Assembly (NCBI GenBank): GCA_036271875.1
Contig: DATAZU010000002.1
Coordinates: 97,290 to 161,289 of the forward strand
DNA from: Galbitalea sp036271875
GTDB lineage: Bacteria; Actinomycetota; Actinomycetes; Actinomycetales; Microbacteriaceae
Direction: 5' to 3'
Length of the DNA: 64,000 bases
This document shows, in pieces, positions 34,034 to 41,993 of this stretch. Position 1 is the stretch's first letter, and each line of letters opens with the position of its first letter. Under the pieces are notes generated by a model. It made no database searches. It was not told where the DNA came from and worked only from the letters and a program-made list of their open reading frames with translations. A program made the translations under genes and the position numbers.

Positions 34034-34975
34034 ATGCGCATCGCAATCACCGGCGGAACCGGATTCGTCGGCGGCCATCTGGCCGCTCGCCTCGATCCAG
34101 CAGACACGGTCGTGATCTCCCGCCGCACCGGCATCGACGTTGAAGATGTTGATGCGCTGGCCGCAGCGTTCGTCGGATGCCGTGTCGTCGTGCACGCCGC
34201 AGGCATCAACCGTGAGATCGGTGACCAGACATTCCAGCGCGTGCACGTCGACGGAACGCGCGCTGTGGTCGAGGCGGCCAGGCGTGCGGGGGTGCAGCGG
34301 ATCGTGATGGTCAGCTTCCTGCGCGCTCGTCCGGACTGTGGCTCGAAGTACCACGAGACGAAGTTCGCTGCGGAGCAGCTGATTCGCGAGTCGGGAATCG
34401 ACCACACCATCCTGAAGGCGTCAATGATGTACGGACGCGGGGACCACATGGTTGACCACGTGAGCCGAGCGGTGAAGAGCTGGCCGGTCTTCGCCACCGT
34501 CGGATATCGCGAGCGCACCGTTCGCCCCATCCCGATCGACGACTTCGTCGATGTGTTGCTTGCCGCCGCCCGAGGTCGCATCCCGGAGTCGACCGTCGCT
34601 GTCATGGGCGCGGAGGAGTTGCCGCTCGGTGACGCCGTGCGACGGATCGCCGGCGTCGTGGGCCGCCATCCGCTGTTCATCCCCGTGCCGGTCTGGTCAA
34701 TTCGGGTCTTCGCTCAGCTCACGGAATGGCTGATGGTCGTGCCCCTGGTCGCCAAGGCGCAGGCCAGGATGCTCGCCGAGGGCGTCAGCGAGCCCGCTCC
34801 GTGGGCTCCGGAAGCGCCCGAGAACATCCGTCCATGGCGTCCGTTCAGCGAAGATGGCATCCGCGCTGCCCTTCCGAACGTGGGACGATTCGGATGGGCG
34901 GACCTGCGGGTTGCGCGGTGGCTGGGGGGCCGGTGCCGGGCCGCGGCCGTTTCGGTGGTCCCGGCCAAGCTGTGA
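34034..34975 (+). CDS. NAD(P)-binding epimerase/NmrA-like oxidoreductase
   Basis: A 313-residue extended-SDR protein: ITGGTGFVGGHLAARL is the Rossmann loop, VVHAAGINRE follows strand 4, and KYHETKFAAEQLIRESG has a YxxxK-like Y-H-E-T-K motif. It resembles NDUFA9-type and UDP-sugar epimerase-like proteins, often annotated as complex I NDUFA9 family. The substrate is unknown. It is divergent from a TetR regulator and its stop overlaps a small GTG-started frame. Confidence 0.82.
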   Translation: MRIAITGGTGFVGGHLAARLDPADTVVISRRTGIDVEDVDALAAAFVGCRVVVHAAGINREIGDQTFQRVHVDGTRAVVEAARRAGVQRIVMVSFLRARPDCGSKYHETKFAAEQLIRESGIDHTILKASMMYGRGDHMVDHVSRAVKSWPVFATVGYRERTVRPIPIDDFVDVLLAAARGRIPESTVAVMGAEELPLGDAVRRIAGVVGRHPLFIPVPVWSIRVFAQLTEWLMVVPLVAKAQARMLAEGVSEPAPWAPEAPENIRPWRPFSEDGIRAALPNVGRFGWADLRVARWLGGRCRAAAVSVVPAKL

Positions 34976-35181
34976 ATAACGGGCACAAAAGCGAGGCGGA
35001 TGTCCTCGCGGAAGCGCGTGCGAGTGCGGTCTGGCTTGCGTGCGCGCTCGCCCTGTTGAGCGGCGGTTCCTGGTTTTTGGCCGATGACAACTTCACCGGC
35101 GGCATATTCCAACTAGTCGTTGACCTCTTGGAGGCCCGTCAGAGGCTGTTGGGATCCAGGTTCAGAGTCGTGCCCTCGTAG
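34972..35181 (+). CDS. Small membrane protein, tentative
   Basis: A 69-codon frame starting at GTG 34972 overlaps the oxidoreductase stop by a GTGA junction. It contains one hydrophobic segment (AVWLACALALLSGGSWFLA). I do not recognise it. Its 3' end overlaps the convergent lipoprotein gene by 43 bases, which weakens the call. Translational coupling to the upstream gene is the main support. Confidence 0.4.
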   Translation: MNNGHKSEADVLAEARASAVWLACALALLSGGSWFLADDNFTGGIFQLVVDLLEARQRLLGSRFRVVPS

Positions 35182-36023
35182 AGGTACTGCTGGTCACCGA
35201 AAACTTCGAGATGGGAGTTCAGCCAGATCAGGTCCTGCACCGAGATGTCGAATCGCTCGGCAACCACCGCCGTAACGTCACCGGGAGCAATGAGATAACT
35301 CTTCGGGGCCCCGGTCGTGGTCCTTGCGGTCACCTTTCCGGTCGCGTATGCGCGAGTGCCCCTGTCGACCGGATGCACGTTGGTTCTGCGCAATGGAATG
35401 GACCAGCGCACGGAATTCACGGCGAGGATCTTGTTTGGTCCGAGCTCGACCGGAAGCCCCGCAGCGGACGTCGCCGAGGAGTACGTGATGAGCACGTCGA
35501 GATAGGACGGCGGCCCAGCGGAGCTGAGCGCGACGGCCGAGGCCGGGGCGGCAGTCGTCGTGGGGCCGCCGAGCTGGTGGTCGCCGACGCCGTGATAAGT
35601 CAGTCCGTCGCCGACCTTGGGGGGAACGCTGAGCAGGGTGACGGAAATCGGCACGGGAACGGTCGATGTGAATCCCGAGTATCGGGCGGTAAAGCCGTTG
35701 TGCCCGTCGGCGACCATCGCATAGTGGAAGTGGATGCTGCCCTTGGGGGAGGCAACGTCCCCCGACGCGACGATGGTTCCCGCAGGGATCGGAGCGATCA
35801 CGGGGCTCGGAAACGCTGCGGTTACCGGCCCGGGCGTCGCGGGGTGGGAGTCGACGGGGTTGGGCGTCGAGGATGGTGCCGCGGTCGGCGTGGCGGTCGC
35901 GGCCGAGTGGTGGACATGCCTCGCACGAGCACTCGCGTGCTTAGCCGGGGTCGAGCAGCCGGCCAGCGCGATAGCGACCGCCAGGGCGAGACCGACCGCG
36001 ACCAACGTTCGGTTCAGTCGCAT
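35139..36023 (-). CDS. Lipoprotein with C-terminal LysM-like domain
   Basis: A 294-residue exported lipoprotein: the signal ends with the lipobox LAGC (Cys at residue 23). A Thr/Pro/Ser-rich wall-spanning region follows (about 30-75), then a beta-rich domain (about 75-210), and the C-terminal 55 residues (YLIAPGDVTAVVAERFDISV then QDLIWLNSHL) look like a LysM peptidoglycan-binding module. It probably sits at the outer membrane face attached to peptidoglycan. No enzyme motif is visible. Confidence 0.75.
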   Translation of the reverse strand: MRLNRTLVAVGLALAVAIALAGCSTPAKHASARARHVHHSAATATPTAAPSSTPNPVDSHPATPGPVTAAFPSPVIAPIPAGTIVASGDVASPKGSIHFHYAMVADGHNGFTARYSGFTSTVPVPISVTLLSVPPKVGDGLTYHGVGDHQLGGPTTTAAPASAVALSSAGPPSYLDVLITYSSATSAAGLPVELGPNKILAVNSVRWSIPLRRTNVHPVDRGTRAYATGKVTARTTTGAPKSYLIAPGDVTAVVAERFDISVQDLIWLNSHLEVFGDQQYLYEGTTLNLDPNSL

Positions 36024-36104
36024 TCATTGACCCTGACACGACGAGGGCCTTTCGAGCAACTCGCCGCCCACCTCATACGCCTGCCGAGATCGGGTGTTTC
36101 GTCG

Positions 36105-36147
36105 GTCGTACCTATCCACGGACTGTCCGTCCGTGGATAGGCACGAC
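36105..36147. repeat. Long perfect inverted repeat upstream of an SDR gene
   Basis: CCTATCCACGGAC (36111-36123) and GTCCGTGGATAGG (36129-36141) pair perfectly around TGTCC. Outer GTCGT and ACGAC (36105-36109, 36143-36147) extend the symmetry. It sits between the divergent lipoprotein and SDR genes, so it is either an operator or a structured leader. A second short palindrome (GTATG-TACGT-CATAC) is at 36174-36188. Confidence 0.6.
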
Positions 36148-36233
36148 CTTAATCCGGCCGGTGCAAGCGAGAAGTATGTACGTCATACAGCTGACCATGC
36201 GGGCACAGCCCGTCCGAACGAGAGACACAACGT

Positions 36234-37175
36234 ATGCCACGCACGCCCATCGATATCGCTGTTCCGGATTTGACGGGAAGACTCGCGCTCGTGACTGGCG
36301 CGAGTGATGGGATCGGCTTCAACATTGCCGCCCGCCTTGCCCGCGCCGGTGCGGAGGTTCTGATGCCGGTCCGCAACCGGGCGAAGGGCGATGCGGCCGC
36401 GGAGCGCATCCGAGAAAGGACGGTGGGAGCGCGCCTGCTCGTGCGTTCTCTCGACCTGTCGTCACTGGCCTCGGTCAGCTCGTTCTCGGACGAGCTCCTG
36501 CGGGAGGGTCAACCGATCGACATCCTGATCAACAACGCGGGAGTGATGACACCGCCCGCTCGGCAGGTGACCGCCGATGGCTTCGAGCTGCAGTTCGCGA
36601 CGAACCACTTGGGCCACTTCGCGCTGAGCGCGCAGCTGCTTCCCCTTCTCCGCGCCGGCAAGGCGCACGTGACCACCCAGGTGTCGTTGTCAGCGAATCA
36701 GCACGCCGTGAACTGGGATGATCCGAGCTGGGAGACCGGCTACGACCCGTTCACGTCGTACAGTCACTCCAAGATTGCGCTCGGCCTGTTCGCGCTTGAG
36801 TTCAACCGCCGTAGCGTCTCCAATGGCTGGAACATCCAGAGCAATCTTTCGCACCCGGGGATCTCGCCGACAAACCTGCTTGCGGCGCAGCCTCAAATGG
36901 GGAGGTCAAGGGACACGATGGCGGTGAGAGCGATCCGCGCGTTTTCCCGGCTGGGAATCCTCTTCGGCACGGCGGAATCCGCGGCTTTGCCCGCGGTTTA
37001 CGCAGCGACGAGTCCGGATGCGAAGGGTGGTCTGTTCTACGGCCCGAAGGGGTTCCAACACCTCAGCGGAGCGCCCGCCGAAGAGCCCCTGTACAGTCGC
37101 CTGGACCGCCCGGACGACGGTCGCAGGATCTGGGAGCTGTCGGAGCGGCTGGCCGGGGTCAGCTTCCCGGCGTGA
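36234..37175 (+). CDS. Short-chain dehydrogenase/reductase
   Basis: A 313-residue SDR of the retinol-dehydrogenase-like type: TGASDGIGFNIAARLARAG is the NADP(H)-binding loop, NNAGVMTPPARQ follows strand 4, and YSHSK carries the catalytic Tyr and Lys. The substrate is unknown. It precedes an XRE regulator by about 90 bases on the same strand, a pairing in which the regulator usually controls the SDR. Confidence 0.88.
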   Translation: MPRTPIDIAVPDLTGRLALVTGASDGIGFNIAARLARAGAEVLMPVRNRAKGDAAAERIRERTVGARLLVRSLDLSSLASVSSFSDELLREGQPIDILINNAGVMTPPARQVTADGFELQFATNHLGHFALSAQLLPLLRAGKAHVTTQVSLSANQHAVNWDDPSWETGYDPFTSYSHSKIALGLFALEFNRRSVSNGWNIQSNLSHPGISPTNLLAAQPQMGRSRDTMAVRAIRAFSRLGILFGTAESAALPAVYAATSPDAKGGLFYGPKGFQHLSGAPAEEPLYSRLDRPDDGRRIWELSERLAGVSFPA

Positions 37176-37266
37176 TTCAGGGCCAAAGCAGGCACAAGTA
37201 ATCCCTGAATAGCGGCGCTCCACGGGGAGATGATGAGGAGACTCGCTAGTGACCGGAGACTCAATC

Positions 37267-38139
37267 ATGGACAAAACGCAGCTCGCGGATTTCCTGCGTC
37301 GCCGGCGTGAGGCGTTGCAGCCGGAGGACGTCGGCCTGAACCGAGGACCCCGGCGACGTACCGATGGCCTTCGCCGGGAAGAAGTCGCGGCGCTGTGCGA
37401 CATGTCGGTTGACTACTACAGCCGGCTCGAACAGGGCCACGGGCCCCAGCCGTCGGAACAGATGCTCGCGTCGATCGCTCGAGGACTACGGCTGTCACTG
37501 GATGAGCGAGACCACCTGTTTCGGCTCGGCGGTCACAGCGTGCCCATTCGCGCGCTGCGAAGCGACCACATCTCGCCCGGGCTGATGCGCGTGCTGGACA
37601 GGCTGCAGGACACCCCAGCCCAGGTAATGAGTGAACTCGGCGAGACGCTCGTGCAGACGCCCGCGGCTCGAGCCTTGTTCGGCGACGAGACCCGATTCAC
37701 GGGAATGACGCGCAGCGTCGTCTACCGGTGGTTCACCGATCCGGCCACGCGAGAGGTCTACCCGGCGGAAGACCATCCGCTGCGTTCGCGCACGTTCACC
37801 GCGGACCTCCGCAGGGTGTACACCAAGTACGGGTCGTCGTCGAGGGTCGGAGCCATCGTGGATGACCTGCTCGAGCGGAGCACGGAGTTTGCCGACTTGT
37901 GGGCGGCGCACGAGGTCAACGGTTCTTACTCCTCCGAAAAGCGGCTGTGCAACGCGGAGGTCGGTGATCTCATCCTGCAATGCCAGCTTCTCCACGACCC
38001 CGACCAGGGACAATCTCTTCTCGTCTTCACCGCAACCCCGGGGACCGAGAGCTACCAGAAGCTGCAGCTACTCTCCGTCATCGGCAACCAATTGATCAAC
38101 GCAACGGTCGGCACGACCCGTCAAGCAGAAGGACAGTGA
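37267..38139 (+). CDS. XRE-family regulator with MmyB-like ligand-binding domain
   Basis: A 290-residue regulator. Residues about 5-80 hold a helix-turn-helix (DFLRRRREALQPEDV, TDGLRREEVAALCDMSVDYY). The rest matches the MmyB-like domain that binds a fatty-acid-type ligand in related proteins (VVYRWFTDPATREVYP). ATG at 37267 is preferred to a GTG at 37249. It probably regulates the upstream SDR gene. Confidence 0.88.
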   Translation: MDKTQLADFLRRRREALQPEDVGLNRGPRRRTDGLRREEVAALCDMSVDYYSRLEQGHGPQPSEQMLASIARGLRLSLDERDHLFRLGGHSVPIRALRSDHISPGLMRVLDRLQDTPAQVMSELGETLVQTPAARALFGDETRFTGMTRSVVYRWFTDPATREVYPAEDHPLRSRTFTADLRRVYTKYGSSSRVGAIVDDLLERSTEFADLWAAHEVNGSYSSEKRLCNAEVGDLILQCQLLHDPDQGQSLLVFTATPGTESYQKLQLLSVIGNQLINATVGTTRQAEGQ

Positions 38140-38291
38140 CTCGACGGCTACCGTTCCGCCGACTTCGCGCTGGCCGGTGACCTGGTTGCGGTGAACAGTG
38201 CCGCGCGTCACGTCCCATCAAATGGGGAGCCCTGCCCATGTCCCAGCAAAGCGCGAGCATGGTTTACTTGCGTGGCGAAAGGAGCAGTGTG

Positions 38292-39176
38292 ATGCCCGAC
38301 CCCGACGACGCCGAACTCCTGCGCGCAGCTTCGGACTCGACCACGCCACGTGCGACCCTGGCCGAGCTTGCCTACGATCATCCATCCCTTCGCCCTGCCA
38401 TCGCCATGAATCCGTCGACCTACGACGGGCTTCTCGATTGGCTCCGGGAGCTTAACGACACCGATGTAAACGCTGCGTTGGGTAGGCGGTCGAGTCCATC
38501 CGGCAGCCCCGCCGCCGAACCACCAGTCGCGGTAACGAATGCGATCGGCCAACCCGCGTCGGCGCTCGATATCACCTCGCTCGTCCTTGCGATTCTGGTA
38601 CCGGTTATCGGGCTCATACTCGCGATTGTCGACCTCGCGGGGGCGAAGGCAGCTGGCCGCCCGAGGCACGTGCTGCCGAAGGCTGCTCTGGCCGTCTCCA
38701 TCACGCTTGTCGTGCTCGAGGTCGCGAGCGGGGTTGCGATCGGCGTGTCCGTTGCCAATGCGCAACGGGCGGTCGCGTACGCGCCCGTGTGCAGCGCGAT
38801 CGCAAACAACCCAGACCTGTTCAGCGCAAAGGGCCCGGAGTCGCTGTATTCAGAGATGTACGCCGGCAGTCCGTCGGTCGGCGAGCGAGCAACCGTCTGG
38901 AGCGCGGATCTCGGGGAAATTACCCAGTGGCATGGCGAGGTGCAGGGGATCCTTCAGTTGGTTCCCGGGCCGAACTTCGGCAACAGTGGCGGTTACAGTG
39001 GCGGCTATCTGTACTCCGCGTTGTCCCAGGAGGAGGCTCTGCTCGACCCCGCAACCGGGCCTGAAGGCCCTGTTCCGAACTCGCCGTTCCTGGATGGCGA
39101 GAAGTCCTGGGACGCCGTCGGCCTCAATATGCAAAACGTGCACGACTGGGCGACGAGCAACTGCCAAAGCGGTTGA
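38292..39176 (+). CDS. Membrane protein with N-terminal variant-leucine-rich-repeat segment
   Basis: A 294-residue protein. The N-terminal 55 residues (AELAYDHPSLRPAIAMNPST then YDGLLDWLREL) match the variant leucine-rich repeat seen in many actinobacterial proteins. Two hydrophobic helices follow (about 95-120 and 130-160). The C-terminal domain (about 165-294) has two Cys and a Gly-rich loop (SGGYSGGYLYS) and is probably extracellular. AAAGGAG before ATG 38292 decides the start. The function is unknown. Confidence 0.7.
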   Translation: MPDPDDAELLRAASDSTTPRATLAELAYDHPSLRPAIAMNPSTYDGLLDWLRELNDTDVNAALGRRSSPSGSPAAEPPVAVTNAIGQPASALDITSLVLAILVPVIGLILAIVDLAGAKAAGRPRHVLPKAALAVSITLVVLEVASGVAIGVSVANAQRAVAYAPVCSAIANNPDLFSAKGPESLYSEMYAGSPSVGERATVWSADLGEITQWHGEVQGILQLVPGPNFGNSGGYSGGYLYSALSQEEALLDPATGPEGPVPNSPFLDGEKSWDAVGLNMQNVHDWATSNCQSG

Positions 39177-39220
39177 CCGTGCCGCAGCACACAGCGGGAG
39201 TTGTCGCGTCCCCGGCTGCG

Positions 39221-40222
39221 TCATGGGAGGCATTGGCCCGGACCGCCTGAGGATGGTAGTGAGTAGCCCGTCGCGGTGATCTGCGCCGCGAAGGCCCGGT
39301 CGCCGGCAGTTGCGGTGAGTTTGAACGGCTTGGGGCAGGCGCCGAACGTCACCCAGGCGGCATCGTTCCCGTCGCTCCAGGTGACGGCGAGCGTCGCCGG
39401 CGGTACCGCGTCCGCCAATTCCACTGCGAGCGATGCAACCGCTGTGGTCGGATGGCCCGCGGCAGTCATAGGAGTGTAGAAGTTCGCGACGAGGCCCAGC
39501 GGGTCCCAGGTCACGGTGAAAACCTGATGTGTTGGAGCCACAAAGGTCGAGTCCACCGGTGGACCCAGTGGCGGAAGACTCCGGATGAGCAACTCGTAGA
39601 TCTTCTTCGCGTCGGGCGGCGGCGCACTCGTTGTTGCAAAACCGTAGCCATAGAGCTCCACATTTGCCGGCACACTCGCGCGGGTCGTGGTGTCGGCCAT
39701 GAACCGCTTCGACTCCGCCTTCGAGGTAGAGAGGTATGGAACTGGGGTAGTTCCACTCGCGAGTTCGAACCGTAGGTGCATCCCGGTTGATTGCTCGACT
39801 GCGGTCCAGTCGATGAACGACTTCTTCACAGCGGCCGCTGCCGGCCAGTTCGTAAATTGCTGAGGTGTGAAACTGGGCCCGGAATCACCGCTCTGTGCAA
39901 CGTCGAGGAATCGGCGGGTCTGGCCGAGAGGGTCGCTGGTGAGCGCCGTGCGAGCGATGCGGAGGACGTCGATCCAATCATCGGCGCCGGATTCGCTCTT
40001 CAGACGAACTTTCACGCGAACGGACTCGCCTGATGAGTCCGCTGGATCGTATGCGGCGGACGCACTCGTCACGCCGGGACTCTTCTTCAAGTACTCAGCG
40101 AGTTGATGGGCAGCGATCGCGGTATCGGTGACGTGCTGAGGGACGCTGACAACCGCGCAGCCCGACAGCGTTAATCCAACCGCCGCCGCGACGGCGACGA
40201 GCGCGCCGGCACGCTTCTTCAC
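39221..40222 (-). CDS. Lipoprotein of unknown function
   Basis: A 333-residue exported lipoprotein starting at GTG 40222 (VKKRAGALVAVAAAVGL then TLSGC). The lipobox Cys is near residue 22. The rest is a soluble extracytoplasmic protein of about 310 residues with two more Cys near the C-terminus (FGACPKPF and the final GPGQCLP) that could form a disulphide. I do not recognise a domain. It lies downstream of the beta-propeller gene on the same strand. Confidence 0.65.
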   Translation of the reverse strand: MKKRAGALVAVAAAVGLTLSGCAVVSVPQHVTDTAIAAHQLAEYLKKSPGVTSASAAYDPADSSGESVRVKVRLKSESGADDWIDVLRIARTALTSDPLGQTRRFLDVAQSGDSGPSFTPQQFTNWPAAAAVKKSFIDWTAVEQSTGMHLRFELASGTTPVPYLSTSKAESKRFMADTTTRASVPANVELYGYGFATTSAPPPDAKKIYELLIRSLPPLGPPVDSTFVAPTHQVFTVTWDPLGLVANFYTPMTAAGHPTTAVASLAVELADAVPPATLAVTWSDGNDAAWVTFGACPKPFKLTATAGDRAFAAQITATGYSLPSSGGPGQCLP

Positions 40223-40352
40223 GAGTCGAAAGTATCGACACTTCCTCGACGGGGTAAGTCCACGAACGGGTGTCAGCGCCGCTCGGGCTCGCGACCCTGC
40301 ATGCGGGGACGTCCACAATCGCGCCGGTGCGGTCCATCACCCCTGCGAAGAA

Positions 40353-40370
40353 TGAGCGACATCTCGCTCA
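40353..40370. terminator. Short hairpin after the beta-propeller gene
   Basis: TGAGCGA and TCGCTCA pair perfectly around CATC, 24 bases beyond the end of the minus-strand beta-propeller gene. No clear T run follows. Confidence 0.4.
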
Positions 40371-40393
40371 CGGTGAGCTGATGCCTTCCCGGA

Positions 40394-41767
40394 TCAGTGA
40401 CGCGGTCGGCGCTGCCGGGTCGTCAGCAGTGTGAGAGTCCCGCCGACGAGGATCGCCGCGAGGGCACCGCCGGGGATCAGCGGGGAGATGGAAACTCCCG
40501 TGGAAGCCAGCACCGGCCTGACGGTGATCGTGTACGCCCGGACTGCCGGGTTCGCGTCGCCGCCGGTCGCGGTGACCGTGAATGTGAACGCACCCGCTGC
40601 GGTTGGTGTTCCGGTGATTGCCCCGGTCGCCGGGTCGATGGTGAGGCCCGTCGGAAGTGCCCCGGAGGTCACTGCGAAGGATGTCGTGTTGAACGCCGGG
40701 ATGGTGAAGGTATAGGCCGAACCAACGGTTCCCTGCGGAGGGGACGCCGAACCAATACTCGCGAGAGAGATCACCGACACTGTGCCGTCACCATAGTTGG
40801 TGACGTAGACGTATTTTCCATCCGAGGTGAATTCCACCCCGGTCGGGTTCAATCCGACCGTGATGGATGGGGTCACCGCATCCACCGTTTTGGTCGCAAC
40901 ATCGATGACCGTCACGGTGTTACCGTCATTGATGCTGACGTAGGCGTACTTCCCATCCGGGCTGAACGCCACGCCTTCCGGCGTCGATCCCACGGTGATT
41001 GATGGAGTCACCGCGTCGACGGTGTTGGTTGCCGCATCGATGATCGACACCGAACTGCTGGCTTCGTTGGTGACGTAGACGTACTTTCCATCCGGGCTCA
41101 CCGCAACAGCGAACGGGTTCAATCCGACCGTGATCGGCGGCGTGGCCGCAGCAACGGTATTGGTTGCCACATCGACGACCACCACCGAGTTCCCAGTGCT
41201 GACGTATGCGTATTTTCCATTCGGGCTGAACGCCACATCGAACGGGAAAGCCCCGACCGTGATCGACGGAGTCGCGGCATCCAGGGTGTTCGTCGCCGTA
41301 TCGATGACCGAGACCGTGTCGCTGCCAAAGTTGGCGACGTATGCGTATTTCCCATCCGGACTAACCGCCACCCCGGTCGGACTCGTTCCGACCGTGATCG
41401 ACGGTGTCGTCGCATCCAGGGTGTTCGTCGCCACATCGATGACCGACACGGTGCCGCTGTTCTGATTGGTGACGTATGCGTACTTTCCGTTGGGACTGAC
41501 CGCCACCCAGGTCGGGCTGGATCCGACCGTGATCGACGGTGTCGTCGCGTCCACCGTGTTGGTTGCCGCATCGATGACCGACACGGTGCCGCTGCCCTGA
41601 TTGGTGACGTATGCGTACTCCCCGTCGGGTGTGAGCGCCACACTCGAGGGGTTAGTCCCCGCTGTAATTGGTGGAACCAGCGGGGCAGCCCACGCCGCCT
41701 CGGCAGTAAGCATCGCTACACCGATCGCCAGAACGGCAGTGAGAATCACGACGACGGCGCGCTTCAC
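40394..41767 (-). CDS. Seven-bladed beta-propeller surface protein with Ig-like domain and LASTG sorting signal
   Basis: A 457-residue wall protein. A signal peptide (about 1-28, ending EAAWA) is followed by seven repeats of about 45 residues (residues about 37-340) of the YncE/lactonase type, each with VAVSPDGKYAYVTN and VSVIDAATNT. A putative Ig domain (about 345-420) and a sorting signal LASTG with helix and RQRRPRH tail close the protein. The repeats are very similar to each other. It is probably anchored by a class E sortase; binding function is unknown. Confidence 0.88.
   Translation of the reverse strand: MKRAVVVILTAVLAIGVAMLTAEAAWAAPLVPPITAGTNPSSVALTPDGEYAYVTNQGSGTVSVIDAATNTVDATTPSITVGSSPTWVAVSPNGKYAYVTNQNSGTVSVIDVATNTLDATTPSITVGTSPTGVAVSPDGKYAYVANFGSDTVSVIDTATNTLDAATPSITVGAFPFDVAFSPNGKYAYVSTGNSVVVVDVATNTVAAATPPITVGLNPFAVAVSPDGKYVYVTNEASSSVSIIDAATNTVDAVTPSITVGSTPEGVAFSPDGKYAYVSINDGNTVTVIDVATKTVDAVTPSITVGLNPTGVEFTSDGKYVYVTNYGDGTVSVISLASIGSASPPQGTVGSAYTFTIPAFNTTSFAVTSGALPTGLTIDPATGAITGTPTAAGAFTFTVTATGGDANPAVRAYTITVRPVLASTGVSISPLIPGGALAAILVGGTLTLLTTRQRRPRH
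40748..41659 (-). repeat. DNA repeats encoding propeller blades
   Basis: Six nearly full repeats of about 135 bases and a shorter seventh encode the propeller blades. The nucleotide conservation is high (for example GTGATCGACGGTGTCGTCGCATC recurs in part), which suggests recent duplication or recombination. Copy number may vary between strains. Confidence 0.75.
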
Positions 41768-41845
41768 GCAAGGGTCCCATCTTTAGGGGTGACGGAACGT
41801 TCCGAACGTTTCGCCATTGTTCGCAAACACCACAACAATGATCGG

Positions 41846-41876
41846 GGCCGACTCACTCTAGCTGAGCGAGCCCCCG
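41846..41876. terminator. Possible terminator between the catabolic operon and the propeller gene
   Basis: GGGGCCGACTCA and TGAGCGAGCCCC pair at 9 of 12 positions around CTCTAGC. It lies after the DhaK-DhaL gene in the minus direction. The rest of 41768-41993 shows only an 11-base direct repeat (ATTTGTCGAGG at 41902 and 41930) and a GGAACGTTCC palindrome near 41799. Confidence 0.35.
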
Positions 41877-41993
41877 CGCCCACAGCGGTGCCCGACCACA
41901 AATTTGTCGAGGCGGTGGAGACCAAAGCGATTTGTCGAGGTCGATATCGAACTACGTCAATTTCTCGGAACCGTTCCCGAAGTTTGGCGGTCA

